From Streptomyces sp. NBC_01306 (GTDB lineage Bacteria; Actinomycetota; Actinomycetes; Streptomycetales; Streptomycetaceae), in contig NZ_JAPEPC010000001.1 in NCBI RefSeq assembly GCF_026340465.1, positions 1,116,001 through 1,180,000 of the forward strand: a DNA stretch of 64,000 bases, given 5' to 3'. Below, in pieces: positions 9,231-16,579 of the stretch. A model generated the notes under the pieces. That model saw only the letters and a list, made by a program, of their open reading frames with translations, had not been told where the DNA came from and did not search any database. The position numbers were made by a program, and so were the translations under genes. Position 1 is the first letter of the stretch, and the number at the start of each line of letters is the position of its first letter.

Positions 9231-10774
9231 CGTCCCTCCCCTTCGAGCATGTCGATCAGCGCCTGGCGCGCGTTCTTCCCGTGGAGCGTCAGCGGCAGTT
9301 CCGGGATGACCTTGCACAGGGCGGGCACCTTGGCGGGTTCCAGCCGCTTCGCCAGCTCCTTGAGCACGACGGTCGGCGCCAGATCGGCTTCGACGAAGAC
9401 CGTCAGGTCCCGCCCGTCGTGCGGCGGGAGCACCGCGGCGACCCGGACACCGGGGACGTCCATGGCGGCCGCCTCGATCTCGACGGTGCTCATGCGGATG
9501 CCCTTGCGTTTGAACATGTCGTCCCTGCGGCCCTCGAAGTAGAGGTAGCCGTCGGCGTCGAGACTTCCGTAGTCGCCGGTGTGCAGGCGCGGTTCGCCGG
9601 TGACCGGGTCCGGCCGGAAGTTGCCGGCCGACAGCTCGGGGGACCGCCAGTAGCCGGGCATCACATGCGGCCCCGCGGCCACGATCTCGCCGGTCTCGCC
9701 GACCGGCAGTTCGGTGCCGTCCGCGTCGAGGATCAGCACCCGGGTGCCGGGCAGCGGGCGGCCGACCGACTGGAGGCGTTCGCCGTCCTCGTGGGGCGGC
9801 ATGATGGAGATCCGCTTGCACTCGGTCTGCCCGAACTGGCGCACCACCCGTACGCCGGGGAACGCCTCCCGCAGCGCCGAGATGGTGGTCGCCGGAAGGG
9901 CGGCGCCGGTGTTGGTGAACATCCGTACCGGCGGCGGCTGTCCGGTGTCCCGGGCAGCGAGGGTGGCGATCATCGCGGCGAGCGAGGGCACGATCGGTAC
10001 GACGGTGGCGCCGGTCTCCCGCATACGTGTGAGCAGGACGAGGTCGGACTCCTCGCCGGCGAGGACCAGTTCGGAACGGCCCAGGCAGGAGAGCAGGACC
10101 TTGTACAGGCCGTAGTCCCAGGAGAGCGGGAAGCGGCAGAAGACCACGTCGTCCGCGCGGTATCCCAGCTCCGCGTTGATCGCCGACGATGCGAAGGTGA
10201 CCTGCCGGTGCGGGCACACCACGGCCTTGGGGGCCGCGGTGCTGCCCGAGGTGTAGACGAGGGCGGCGACGTCCTCGACGCCGACCTCGACGGCCACCGG
10301 CTCCGGCGTCCTGTCGGCCACGGCGAGGATGTGGGTCCAGGCGACGGAGATGTCGTGGACCGGTACGGCGGTGTTCTCGCGCAGACCGGGAGCCGAGGCG
10401 GCGTCGCCGATGACCAGCGCCGGCTCCGCGTTCTCCAGCACCGACGAGAGGTGGAACCGCTTCATGGCCGGGTTGAGCGGCACGAAGATCGCGCCGCACC
10501 GTACGACTCCGTAGAACAGGGCGACCAGTTCGACCCGGCTGGGCAGTTGCACGACCACCCGATCACCGGGGGCGACGCCCTGTCCCCGCAGCCAGTGGGC
10601 GACGGCGTGGCTCAGCTCGTGCAGCCTGCGGTAGCTCAGGGCGGTGACGGAGTCGCGTACGGCGCGGGCATCGGGCACCTCTGCCGTGGCGTCGTCCAGC
10701 AGGCTGTGGACGAGTGTCCCCTGCGGGTACGCGAGTCCCGTTTCACGATCGGTCAGTTGATTTTGGGCATGCAA
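9227..10774 (-). CDS. AMP-forming ligase loading 3-methylaspartate on the discrete ACP (VinN-like)
   Basis: A 515-residue ANL-superfamily adenylating enzyme. The P-loop core is YTSGSTAAPKAV, followed by RQFGQTEC, the hinge region GRRDDMFKRKGIRMSTVEIE and a C-terminal catalytic Lys context LTLHGKNARQAL. Placement immediately before the decarboxylase matches vicenistatin VinN/VinO, where this ligase activates 3-methylaspartate and transfers it to the stand-alone ACP. The start appears to be TTG 10774 (MHAQNQLTD) with GGAG seven bases upstream; no in-frame ATG or GTG fits the family N-terminus. A strong hairpin terminator lies just upstream, so this gene probably has its own promoter or depends on readthrough. 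Confidence 0.88.
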   Translation of the reverse strand: MHAQNQLTDRETGLAYPQGTLVHSLLDDATAEVPDARAVRDSVTALSYRRLHELSHAVAHWLRGQGVAPGDRVVVQLPSRVELVALFYGVVRCGAIFVPLNPAMKRFHLSSVLENAEPALVIGDAASAPGLRENTAVPVHDISVAWTHILAVADRTPEPVAVEVGVEDVAALVYTSGSTAAPKAVVCPHRQVTFASSAINAELGYRADDVVFCRFPLSWDYGLYKVLLSCLGRSELVLAGEESDLVLLTRMRETGATVVPIVPSLAAMIATLAARDTGQPPPVRMFTNTGAALPATTISALREAFPGVRVVRQFGQTECKRISIMPPHEDGERLQSVGRPLPGTRVLILDADGTELPVGETGEIVAAGPHVMPGYWRSPELSAGNFRPDPVTGEPRLHTGDYGSLDADGYLYFEGRRDDMFKRKGIRMSTVEIEAAAMDVPGVRVAAVLPPHDGRDLTVFVEADLAPTVVLKELAKRLEPAKVPALCKVIPELPLTLHGKNARQALIDMLEGEGR

Positions 10775-10817
10775 AGCCGTTCTCCGATTTCTGGAAAAGG
10801 CGGGCCGGGTCGCATTC

Positions 10818-10852
10818 CGGTACGTGGGGAGTCAGAAACTCCCCACGTACCG
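10818..10852. terminator. Perfect 15-bp stem hairpin after the ferredoxin gene
   Basis: Arms at 10818-10832 (starting CGGTACGTGGGG) and 10838-10852 are exact reverse complements around a CAGAA loop. It begins six bases after the ferredoxin stop, as a factor-independent terminator would, although no U-run follows. It should separate the P450/ferredoxin message from the ligase gene downstream. Confidence 0.75.
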
Positions 10853-10857
10853 CGCAA

Positions 10858-11055
10858 TTACTCGTCGATCAGCTTGAGCGCGTCCGCCGGGCAGACGTCA
10901 ATGGCTTCGAGCACGGCATCGCGCAGCTCGGAACCGGGATTGTCGATGAGCAGAAAGACCCGGCCGTCCTCATCGTTCTGCTCGAACAGGTCCGGCGCCG
11001 CGAGCACACAGCAGCCTGCACCCACGCACCGATCGTCATCAACCAGCACACGCAT
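10858..11055 (-). CDS. 3Fe-4S ferredoxin, electron donor to the adjacent P450
   Basis: A 65-residue ferredoxin (MRVLVDDDRCVG...). Cluster cysteines are in CVGAGCC near residues 10-16 and in the C-terminal CPADAL, the pattern of small Streptomyces 3Fe-4S ferredoxins encoded beside P450s; the extra Cys in the first motif is where Gln is more usual. The start is ATG 11055, with GGAGG 10 bases upstream. It lies 16 bp after the P450 stop on the same strand, so the two are cotranscribed. It should relay electrons from a ferredoxin reductase encoded elsewhere. Confidence 0.93.
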   Translation of the reverse strand: MRVLVDDDRCVGAGCCVLAAPDLFEQNDEDGRVFLLIDNPGSELRDAVLEAIDVCPADALKLIDE

Positions 11056-11071
11056 AAGGGGATTTCCTCCG

Positions 11072-12307
11072 TTACCAGGTGACCGGGAGTTCGTGAATCC
11101 CGTGGATGAGCGCGTCCTCGCGCACACGCAGTTCCACGGCGGGAACATCGAGCCGCAGCTCGGGAATGCGCGTGAACAGGGTGGTGAGGGCTATCTGGAG
11201 TTCCAGGCGTGCCAGGTTCTGCGCGACACACCCGTGCGGGCCGTATCCGAATGCGAGGTGGCTGCTCGCGCCCCGGTGGATGTCGAAGGTGCCCGGGTCC
11301 TCGAAGGCCTCGTCGTCGTAGTTGGCCGCGACGCGTGAGGTGATGATTCCGTCACCCGCGCGAATCAGCACTCCGCCGATCTCGATGTCCTCGGTCGCGA
11401 CCCGGGAGGTACCCCAGTCGTTGGTGCTGGCGTAACGCAGCACCTCTTCGACGACCTTGGGCGCGAGCGAGGGGTCGGCCTTGAACTCGGCGAGCTGGTC
11501 CGGGTGCTGGAGCAGCGCGAGGACCCCGAGGGTGAGGTTGTTGGCCGTGGTCTCGTGGGCGGCGCCGTTCAGGACGTTCGTCATCCAGGCGATGTCCTCG
11601 TGAGTGAGGCCGTGGCCCTCACGCTCGTTCTTCTCCAGGACACGGCTGGGCAGGTCGTCACCGGGGTTGGCGGCCTTCTCGGCGATCTGCTTGCCGAGGT
11701 ACTCCTCCATCTGCCCGATGATCCGGATCTGCTCCTCGGGCAGGGTGGCGCTGTTCATCAGCGTGCCCGACCACTTCTGGAAGACTTCCCGGTCCTGGAA
11801 GGGAATGCCCAGGATCTCGCAGACGACCTGCGACGGCATGGGGATGGAGAGGGCCGCCACCAGGTCGACAGGGCCACCCTGCTCGATCATCCGGTCGATG
11901 TATCCGTCGACGATCGACTGAATGCGCGGGCGCAGCTTCTCCAGCGTCTTGACGCTGAACTCGGGGCCGAGAAGGCGTCGCTGCACGGCGTGGTCGTGAC
12001 CGTCCAGGTTGAAGAGCCCCCGGCGGACCGTCTGGACGTACGCGTCGTCCACATTGATCGGGATCGGATATCCCGGCAGCTTGATGTTCGCACTCAGCCG
12101 GGGGTCGGAGAGGATCTGCCGGATGAGGTCGTATTTGGTGAAGAGCCAGGCGGGCCGGCCGTTCACGGCTACGGTCACCTTGGACACCGGTTCGGTCTTA
12201 CGCAGCTCCGCGTACTCGGCCGGTGCACCGAACGGACAACGAGCGGCAAGCGGAAACGGGCGCCTTACCTCTGCCTCAGTGTTTTCCGCTTCAGCTATTT
12301 CGGTCAT
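11072..12307 (-). CDS. Cytochrome P450 monooxygenase (CYP105/107-like), macrolactam tailoring
   Basis: A 411-residue soluble bacterial P450. The haem-thiolate loop is FGYGPHGC near the C-terminus, the oxygen-activation helix is GAAHETTANN, and EEVLR supplies the K-helix ExxR. All essential residues are present and the length is normal. With its ferredoxin it most likely hydroxylates the polyketide after release; action on the starter is less likely but possible because the pair sits among starter genes. The start is ATG 12307 with AGGGG five bases upstream. A TAGGGG direct-repeat site is 131 bp upstream, overlapping the stop of the preceding ligase gene. Confidence 0.95.
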   Translation of the reverse strand: MTEIAEAENTEAEVRRPFPLAARCPFGAPAEYAELRKTEPVSKVTVAVNGRPAWLFTKYDLIRQILSDPRLSANIKLPGYPIPINVDDAYVQTVRRGLFNLDGHDHAVQRRLLGPEFSVKTLEKLRPRIQSIVDGYIDRMIEQGGPVDLVAALSIPMPSQVVCEILGIPFQDREVFQKWSGTLMNSATLPEEQIRIIGQMEEYLGKQIAEKAANPGDDLPSRVLEKNEREGHGLTHEDIAWMTNVLNGAAHETTANNLTLGVLALLQHPDQLAEFKADPSLAPKVVEEVLRYASTNDWGTSRVATEDIEIGGVLIRAGDGIITSRVAANYDDEAFEDPGTFDIHRGASSHLAFGYGPHGCVAQNLARLELQIALTTLFTRIPELRLDVPAVELRVREDALIHGIHELPVTW

Positions 12308-12437
12308 GATTCCCCTCTTGGGACGGGCCTTGCCGGCAGGTGATCCACCTCGCGGTCAATGGCTGCGGCCACGGTCCCGCACACGGCACGAGCGAGTTTC
12401 TTGAGCCAAACGCTATTCAGCGCGGGACGCCTCCAGC

Positions 12438-12454
12438 ACCCCTAACGACCCCTA
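12438..12454 (-). promoter_or_regulatory. Direct-repeat operator candidate upstream of the P450
   Basis: Minus-strand sequence TAGGGGTCGTTAGGGGT has two TAGGGG units with a 10-bp period, oriented toward the P450. It includes the TAG stop of the upstream ligase gene. It is one of three perfect-pair sites with the same spacing in the cluster. Confidence 0.6.
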
Positions 12455-14020
12455 AACCACTGCTGTTTCAGCCATGGGGGTCCCGGTGGCGCACGCGGCC
12501 GCGAGTTTGCCCCGGTCGATCTTCCGGTTCGAGTTCAGGGGCAATTCGTCCAGGTGCCGGTACTCGCGCGGCAGCATCCCCTGCGGCAGCGTCTGGCGCA
12601 GCTCCCTGGCCAGCACGGACGGCGCGGTCGGGGATCCGGTGTAGTAGACGACGAGTTCGAGTCCGTTGCCCGAGGCGCGGGTGACGGCGACCGCTTCCGT
12701 GACACCTTCGGCTGCGCGCAGGGCGTGCTCCACCTCGGAGAGCTCGACGCGCCAGCCCTGGATCTGCACCTGGTTGTCGAGCCGGCCCAGGTAGATCAGC
12801 TCTCCGTTGTCCAGCGTGCGCACCCTGTCCCCCGTGCGGTACCACGTACGGCCGTCGTAGGGGTGGAAGCGGCCCTGCTCGTCGGCGGGATCCAGATAGC
12901 CGGGGACCATCTGAGGCCCGGTGACGCACAGTTCGCCCTCGCCCCGCACCGGGTCACCGTTGCCGTCGAGCAGCAGGTGGTCGTGGCCTTCGTTGACGGC
13001 GCCGATGGGGACCAGGCCGTTGACGCACCGGGCGGGCGAGTCCTGCGGGGACCAGCGGTGCCCGGTGATGGTGACGGTCAGCTCGGTGGGCCCGTAGATG
13101 TTCTCCAGCGTCGAACCGGGGGCCGCCGACTGCCAGTCCACGGCGTCGGCAGCCTTCAGTGCCTCACCCGCGAACAGGGACCAGCGCAGTGTGGGCAGGG
13201 ATCCCGGCCCGAGGCCGCTCATCCTGCGGATCAGGGGGATGGCACTCGGCGTGGAGAACCAGACGCTGATGTCGTGTCCGGCGAAGAAGGACGGCATGTC
13301 GCTGTAGGCCTGCGCGGGCACCGCCTGCACGGTGGCTCCCGCGCCCCAGGCGTTGAAGACGTCGAACATGGCGCAGTCGAAGTTCAGGTCGAAGGTCTGG
13401 GAGAAGACGTCGTCCTGGTGGAAGTCGTAGCGCCGGTCCAGGAGTTGGAAGTAGTGGTGCAGGTTGCCGTGGGTGATCCGTACGCCCTTGGGCCGGCCGG
13501 TGGAACCGGAGGTGAAGAGCATGTACGCGGTGTCGTCGCTCCCGGCGGGCCGCGGGGCGTCGAGGGTGCCGCGTGGCCCGGTTCCGATGGCCCGGTGCCC
13601 GTGGGGCACGGATGCGCCGCCGAGCGGCAGGACGGGAAGGTCCGTGCCGGGCGCGGCCCCGTCCGCCAGCGCGGCCAGCCCCTGTTCGTCCGCCAGGACC
13701 GCCGACACCGCGGAGGTCTGGAGCATGTACCGGGTGCGGGCGGCGGGGAAGCCGGGGTTCAGCGGGACGGCGGCGGCACCGGCGTAGAGCGCGGCCAGCA
13801 GTCCCACGTAGGCGTCGACGCTCTTGGCGGCCAGTACGCCGACCGCGCGCGGCGCGCTCTCCCCGCTCGAACCTGCCAGCAGGGCGCCGGCCCAGCGCAG
13901 CGCACGCTCGTGGGCCTCCTCGTAGGTGACGGACTCCCGGCCGGCCCGTACCGCGGCCTTCCCGGGCGAAAGTTCGAGACCACGCAAGAAGCGCGCGTGG
14001 AGAGCCTTGTCGGCGGACAT
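12452..14020 (-). CDS. AMP-forming amino-acid ligase capping the starter (VinM-like)
   Basis: A 522-residue adenylation enzyme resembling a free-standing NRPS A domain: P-loop LFTSGSTGRPKGV, NIYGPTELTV, GRLDNQVQIQGWRVEL and C-terminal NRKIDRGKL. In vicenistatin the homologue adds L-alanine to the amino group of 3-aminoisobutyryl-ACP, making a protected dipeptidyl starter; the same capping role is inferred, though the amino acid cannot be read by eye. The start is ATG 14020 (MSADKALH), chosen over an ATG 19 codons upstream because GAGGAGG lies eight bases before it. It is divergent from the discrete ACP gene across a repeat-rich 200-bp region. Confidence 0.9.
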   Translation of the reverse strand: MSADKALHARFLRGLELSPGKAAVRAGRESVTYEEAHERALRWAGALLAGSSGESAPRAVGVLAAKSVDAYVGLLAALYAGAAAVPLNPGFPAARTRYMLQTSAVSAVLADEQGLAALADGAAPGTDLPVLPLGGASVPHGHRAIGTGPRGTLDAPRPAGSDDTAYMLFTSGSTGRPKGVRITHGNLHHYFQLLDRRYDFHQDDVFSQTFDLNFDCAMFDVFNAWGAGATVQAVPAQAYSDMPSFFAGHDISVWFSTPSAIPLIRRMSGLGPGSLPTLRWSLFAGEALKAADAVDWQSAAPGSTLENIYGPTELTVTITGHRWSPQDSPARCVNGLVPIGAVNEGHDHLLLDGNGDPVRGEGELCVTGPQMVPGYLDPADEQGRFHPYDGRTWYRTGDRVRTLDNGELIYLGRLDNQVQIQGWRVELSEVEHALRAAEGVTEAVAVTRASGNGLELVVYYTGSPTAPSVLARELRQTLPQGMLPREYRHLDELPLNSNRKIDRGKLAAACATGTPMAETAVV

Positions 14021-14051
14021 GTTTCCAGCCTCCTCAAGAGGTACCGAAAAG

Positions 14052-14069
14052 AAGGGGGAGATAGGGGGT
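14052..14069 (+). promoter_or_regulatory. Direct-repeat operator candidate upstream of the discrete ACP
   Basis: Plus-strand AAGGGGGAGATAGGGGGT repeats A/TAGGGG with the same 10-bp period as the minus-strand sites, with one mismatch. It points toward the plus-strand ACP gene at 14221, about 150 bp downstream. Confidence 0.5.
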
Positions 14070-14112
14070 GCCTTCATCGCACACGCCGAATACAGTCACA
14101 TTGAAAATTATT

Positions 14113-14197
14113 GCGGCACATAGCCCGACACATAGCCAGACGCCTAGTCCAGCACACAAGTCCGGCACACAAGTCCGGCGCATAGTCCGGCACCTAG
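14113..14197 (+). repeat. Seven imperfect 12-bp tandem repeats in a divergent promoter region
   Basis: Seven consecutive units of 11-13 bp close to TCCGGCACATAG fill this stretch: 14113-14123, 14124-14135, 14136-14147, 14148-14160, 14161-14173, 14174-14185 and 14186-14197. It ends 23 bp before the ACP start codon, so it would lie in the ACP leader or promoter. It is not translated in any plausible frame (the units carry TAG). Function unknown. Confidence 0.85.
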
Positions 14198-14220
14198 CAA
14201 TTACAAGATGCGGAGTCACC

Positions 14221-14463
14221 ATGTGGGACGAGCAATTCGAAGAGCTGCTGCGCAAGTATCTGCCGTTCCTGGGTCCGCATGAGACCCTGACCGCCGATTC
14301 AGGTCTGCGTGACCTCGGACTGGACTCGCTCGGTACCGTGGAAATGCTGGCGTCACTGGAGACGATGTACGACGTTCGCTTCGTCGACGACATGCTGACC
14401 ACGGAGACGTTCGCGACTCCGGGGGTGCTCTGGGCGGCGGTCTCCCGGAGTCTCGCCCGCTGA
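14221..14463 (+). CDS. Discrete acyl carrier protein for the beta-amino-acid starter (VinL-like)
   Basis: An 80-residue stand-alone ACP ([14 protein letters not shown]...), with the phosphopantetheine serine in [11 protein letters not shown] near residue 41. It is the only plus-strand gene in the first 49 kb. By analogy with vicenistatin it carries 3-methylaspartate, 3-aminoisobutyrate and then the capped dipeptide, and hands the last to the PKS loading ACP through the acyltransferase encoded convergently next door. The start is ATG 14221 with GGAG five bases upstream; a longer open frame from 14068 runs through the repeats and is rejected. Confidence 0.93.
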   Translation: MWDEQFEELLRKYLPFLGPHETLTADSGLRDLGLDSLGTVEMLASLETMYDVRFVDDMLTTETFATPGVLWAAVSRSLAR

Positions 14464-14502
14464 CCCGGTTCCTCCTGCGGCCCCGGACAACAGCGGGTCC
14501 GG

Positions 14503-14554
14503 ACACAGAAATTGCCCTTCGCGATCTCCTCGATTACGGAGGGCACTTCTGTGT
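14503..14554. terminator. Bidirectional terminator between convergent ACP and acyltransferase genes
   Basis: ACACAGAAATTGCCCT (14503-14518) pairs with AGGGCACTTCTGTGT (14540-14554), with a single bulge, around a 21-base loop. A smaller stem, CCGGAC at 14483-14488 with GTCCGG at 14497-14502, precedes it. It sits between the two convergent stop codons. Confidence 0.6.
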
Positions 14555-14567
14555 GCGCGTTCCCTCG

Positions 14568-15521
14568 TTATGCGGCGCCCCGGCGGCGCGGTTGCAGCGC
14601 GAGCCTCGGATTGACCGGAACGACCTCGAAGTTGCGGGTCGTGACGCCGACCCGGCCGAAGAGGCTGTCCGGACCGGAGACGAACACCTTCCGCACGCCC
14701 GCGTCCTTCAGCGCCGCCACCACGTCCGGCCACTGGACCGCCTGGACGAAACCGTCCAGCAGCATGGCGCGCACCTCCGCACCCGTGGTGAGGACGCGGC
14801 CGTCCTGATCGGCGACCACCGGCCGCACCGGGTCGGTGAAGTGCAGGTCGGCGAAGATGTCCTGCTCCACGCTGTCGCGCAGCGGACGGAACGCGCCGGA
14901 GTGCATCGGCGGGCGCATCGTGTAGAGCGGCAGACCGCCGAGGGACCGGACACGGGACTTCAGCCACTCCAGCCGGCTCTCGTGGAGCGAGAGCATGTGG
15001 AAGTCGTGGTCGACGCGGCAGGAGATGTCGTACCACTCGCCCTGCTCGTCGAACTCGGCCAGGATCTTGGCCAGCGCGTCCTCATCGGTGCGGGCGAAGG
15101 AGTGCGTCACCACGTCCCGGTGCGCGACGGCGAAGTACTCCTCCAGGGCCCGCGCCCAGCGCGCCGTCATGCCGACGGCCTCCTCGAAGGGCAGGGCGCC
15201 CGAATACACGGCCACTGCTTTTCCGCCGAAACTCGGCCCCACACAGAGATCCGGCCGCAGCCCGATTGATTCCTCCGCCCATTCGGCCAGCGCCAGGCAG
15301 TTGACGAGGAAAGCGACCTGGGCGTATTCGCTGTAATCCCCTTCGGTCTCCCGGAACCGGTCCACGAGTGAATATCCAAGTACTTCGTCCGCAGTGGCCA
15401 CGAGTTTCCTCGCTGCGGGATTCACCAGCATGAACTTCGCCACGTCACTGAATGGGCAGGGACCCATTCCGGGAAAAATGACCGCGCTGGCCGCGCTGCC
15501 GGACGGCGGAACACTCTCCAT
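14568..15521 (-). CDS. Discrete acyltransferase moving the dipeptidyl starter to the loading ACP (VinK-like)
   Basis: A 317-residue malonyl-transacylase-fold protein. The nucleophile motif is GPSFGG (residues about 93-98), where fatty-acid MCATs have GHSxG. N-terminal VIFPGMGP, a central HDFHML and a C-terminal VFVSGPDSLFG also fit the AT fold. Several substrate-contact positions evidently differ from malonyl-specific ATs. In vicenistatin VinK carries an aminoacyl-3-aminoisobutyryl group from VinL to the ACP at the start of VinP1; that ACP exists here at the head of the leftmost PKS. The start is ATG 15521 preceded by AGGGGACAGGA. A perfect TAGGGG pair lies 92 bp upstream. Confidence 0.88.
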   Translation of the reverse strand: MESVPPSGSAASAVIFPGMGPCPFSDVAKFMLVNPAARKLVATADEVLGYSLVDRFRETEGDYSEYAQVAFLVNCLALAEWAEESIGLRPDLCVGPSFGGKAVAVYSGALPFEEAVGMTARWARALEEYFAVAHRDVVTHSFARTDEDALAKILAEFDEQGEWYDISCRVDHDFHMLSLHESRLEWLKSRVRSLGGLPLYTMRPPMHSGAFRPLRDSVEQDIFADLHFTDPVRPVVADQDGRVLTTGAEVRAMLLDGFVQAVQWPDVVAALKDAGVRKVFVSGPDSLFGRVGVTTRNFEVVPVNPRLALQPRRRGAA

Positions 15522-15612
15522 GGTCCTGTCCCCTACGCAATTCTCATATCGGCGGTGCGACGGCAGGTTCCGGCCGTCCCGGCCAGTTTGTTCCGGTGGG
15601 GCCGCCGCCAGT

Positions 15613-15629
15613 ACCCCTAGCGGCCCCTA
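15613..15629 (-). promoter_or_regulatory. Direct-repeat operator candidate upstream of the acyltransferase
   Basis: Minus-strand TAGGGGCCGCTAGGGGT, the same 10-bp-period TAGGGG pair as at 1794 and 12438. It lies in the 140-bp gap between the amidohydrolase stop and the acyltransferase start. Confidence 0.6.
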
Positions 15630-15661
15630 CCGGTTCCCGGACTCCCCTGCCGCTGCCCGGA

Positions 15662-16579
15662 CTACACGTTTCTCTGCCCGGACCGCAGACTCGTCAGATA
15701 CTCCGTCATGATCTTGTTGAACAGTTCCGGCTCCTCCAGGTGCGGCAGGTGACTGGAGTTCTCCAGGATCTCCCACCTCACGTCCGGTATGAGGTCCTGG
15801 AACGGCTGGACGGTGGCAGGGGTGGCCTCGTCGTGCCGTCCCGAGATCAGCAGCGTCGGCACCTCGATGTCCGGGCAGCAGTCCTCGACGGACCAGTCGC
15901 GCAGTGTTCCGGTGACATGGAACTCGGTCGGGCCGTTCATGGTGTAGTACACCGTCGGGTCGTTGTAGACCTCGTAGAACGAGGCCAGGTAGTCCCGCGG
16001 CCAGGGCCTGAGCAGGCAGACATGCTTCTCGTAGAAGACCCGCATGGCCTGGTGGTACTCGTCGTTCTCGGTGGTGCCCGCGGCCTCGTGGCGGCGTAGC
16101 GTCTCATCGACGCCCGGGGGCAGTTCGGCCCGGAGCCGGTCCATCTCCTGGCGCCACAGCGGGTACGAGGCGGGCGAGTTGGCGATGACGAGGCCGCGCA
16201 GTCCGGCCGGCCGGGCAGCGGCGTGCCGGGCGACCAGCATGCCGCCCCAGGACTGCCCGTAGAGGATGTAGCCGCCGGCGATGCCGAGCCGCTGGATCAG
16301 GTTGTCCAGCTCGGCCTCGAACAGGTCGGTGGTCCAGAAGTCGGCGCCGCGTCCGGGCAGGTGGGTGGAGCCCCCGTTGCCGAGCTGGTCGTAGTGGACG
16401 ACGGGCCAGCCCTCTTCGGCGAGCGCGGTCAGGCTCAGCAGGTAGTCGTGCGTGCTGCCGGGCCCGCCGTGTACGACGACGACGGGCGGGCGTCCGGAGC
16501 TCAGGTCGCCGGTGATCCGGTACCAGGTCTCGTACTCACCGAACGGGACCGTTCCCTTGGCGGTGGGTGCCAGCGTCAT
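15662..16579 (-). CDS. Proline-iminopeptidase-family amidohydrolase removing the N-terminal cap (VinJ-like)
   Basis: A 305-residue alpha/beta-hydrolase. Motifs are HGGPGSTHD (oxyanion side), YGQSWGGM with the nucleophile Ser, GRHDEATP with the acid, and NSSHLPHLE with the catalytic His. All triad residues are present. In vicenistatin VinJ cleaves the alanyl cap from the mature PKS-bound chain so that the free amine can close the macrolactam. Here the gene overlaps the TE-bearing PKS gene by four bases (ATGA), so the uncapping enzyme is made together with the cyclising module. A housekeeping proline iminopeptidase is the main alternative, made unlikely by this linkage. Confidence 0.92.
   Translation of the reverse strand: MTLAPTAKGTVPFGEYETWYRITGDLSSGRPPVVVVHGGPGSTHDYLLSLTALAEEGWPVVHYDQLGNGGSTHLPGRGADFWTTDLFEAELDNLIQRLGIAGGYILYGQSWGGMLVARHAAARPAGLRGLVIANSPASYPLWRQEMDRLRAELPPGVDETLRRHEAAGTTENDEYHQAMRVFYEKHVCLLRPWPRDYLASFYEVYNDPTVYYTMNGPTEFHVTGTLRDWSVEDCCPDIEVPTLLISGRHDEATPATVQPFQDLIPDVRWEILENSSHLPHLEEPELFNKIMTEYLTSLRSGQRNV

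Noticed and set aside
9231-10499. N-terminal extension of the PLP decarboxylase to 836 residues
   Set aside because: The first 423 codons lie inside the VinN-like ligase gene in another frame; GTG 9230 with GGGAGG is the real start.
11056-11148. Longer ferredoxin start 31 codons upstream
   Set aside because: It would overlap the P450 gene by 77 bp and lacks family similarity; ATG 11055 has a GGAGG site.
14068-14220. Upstream extension of the starter ACP
   Set aside because: It translates the tandem repeats and lacks a ribosome site; ATG 14221 gives a normal 80-residue ACP.
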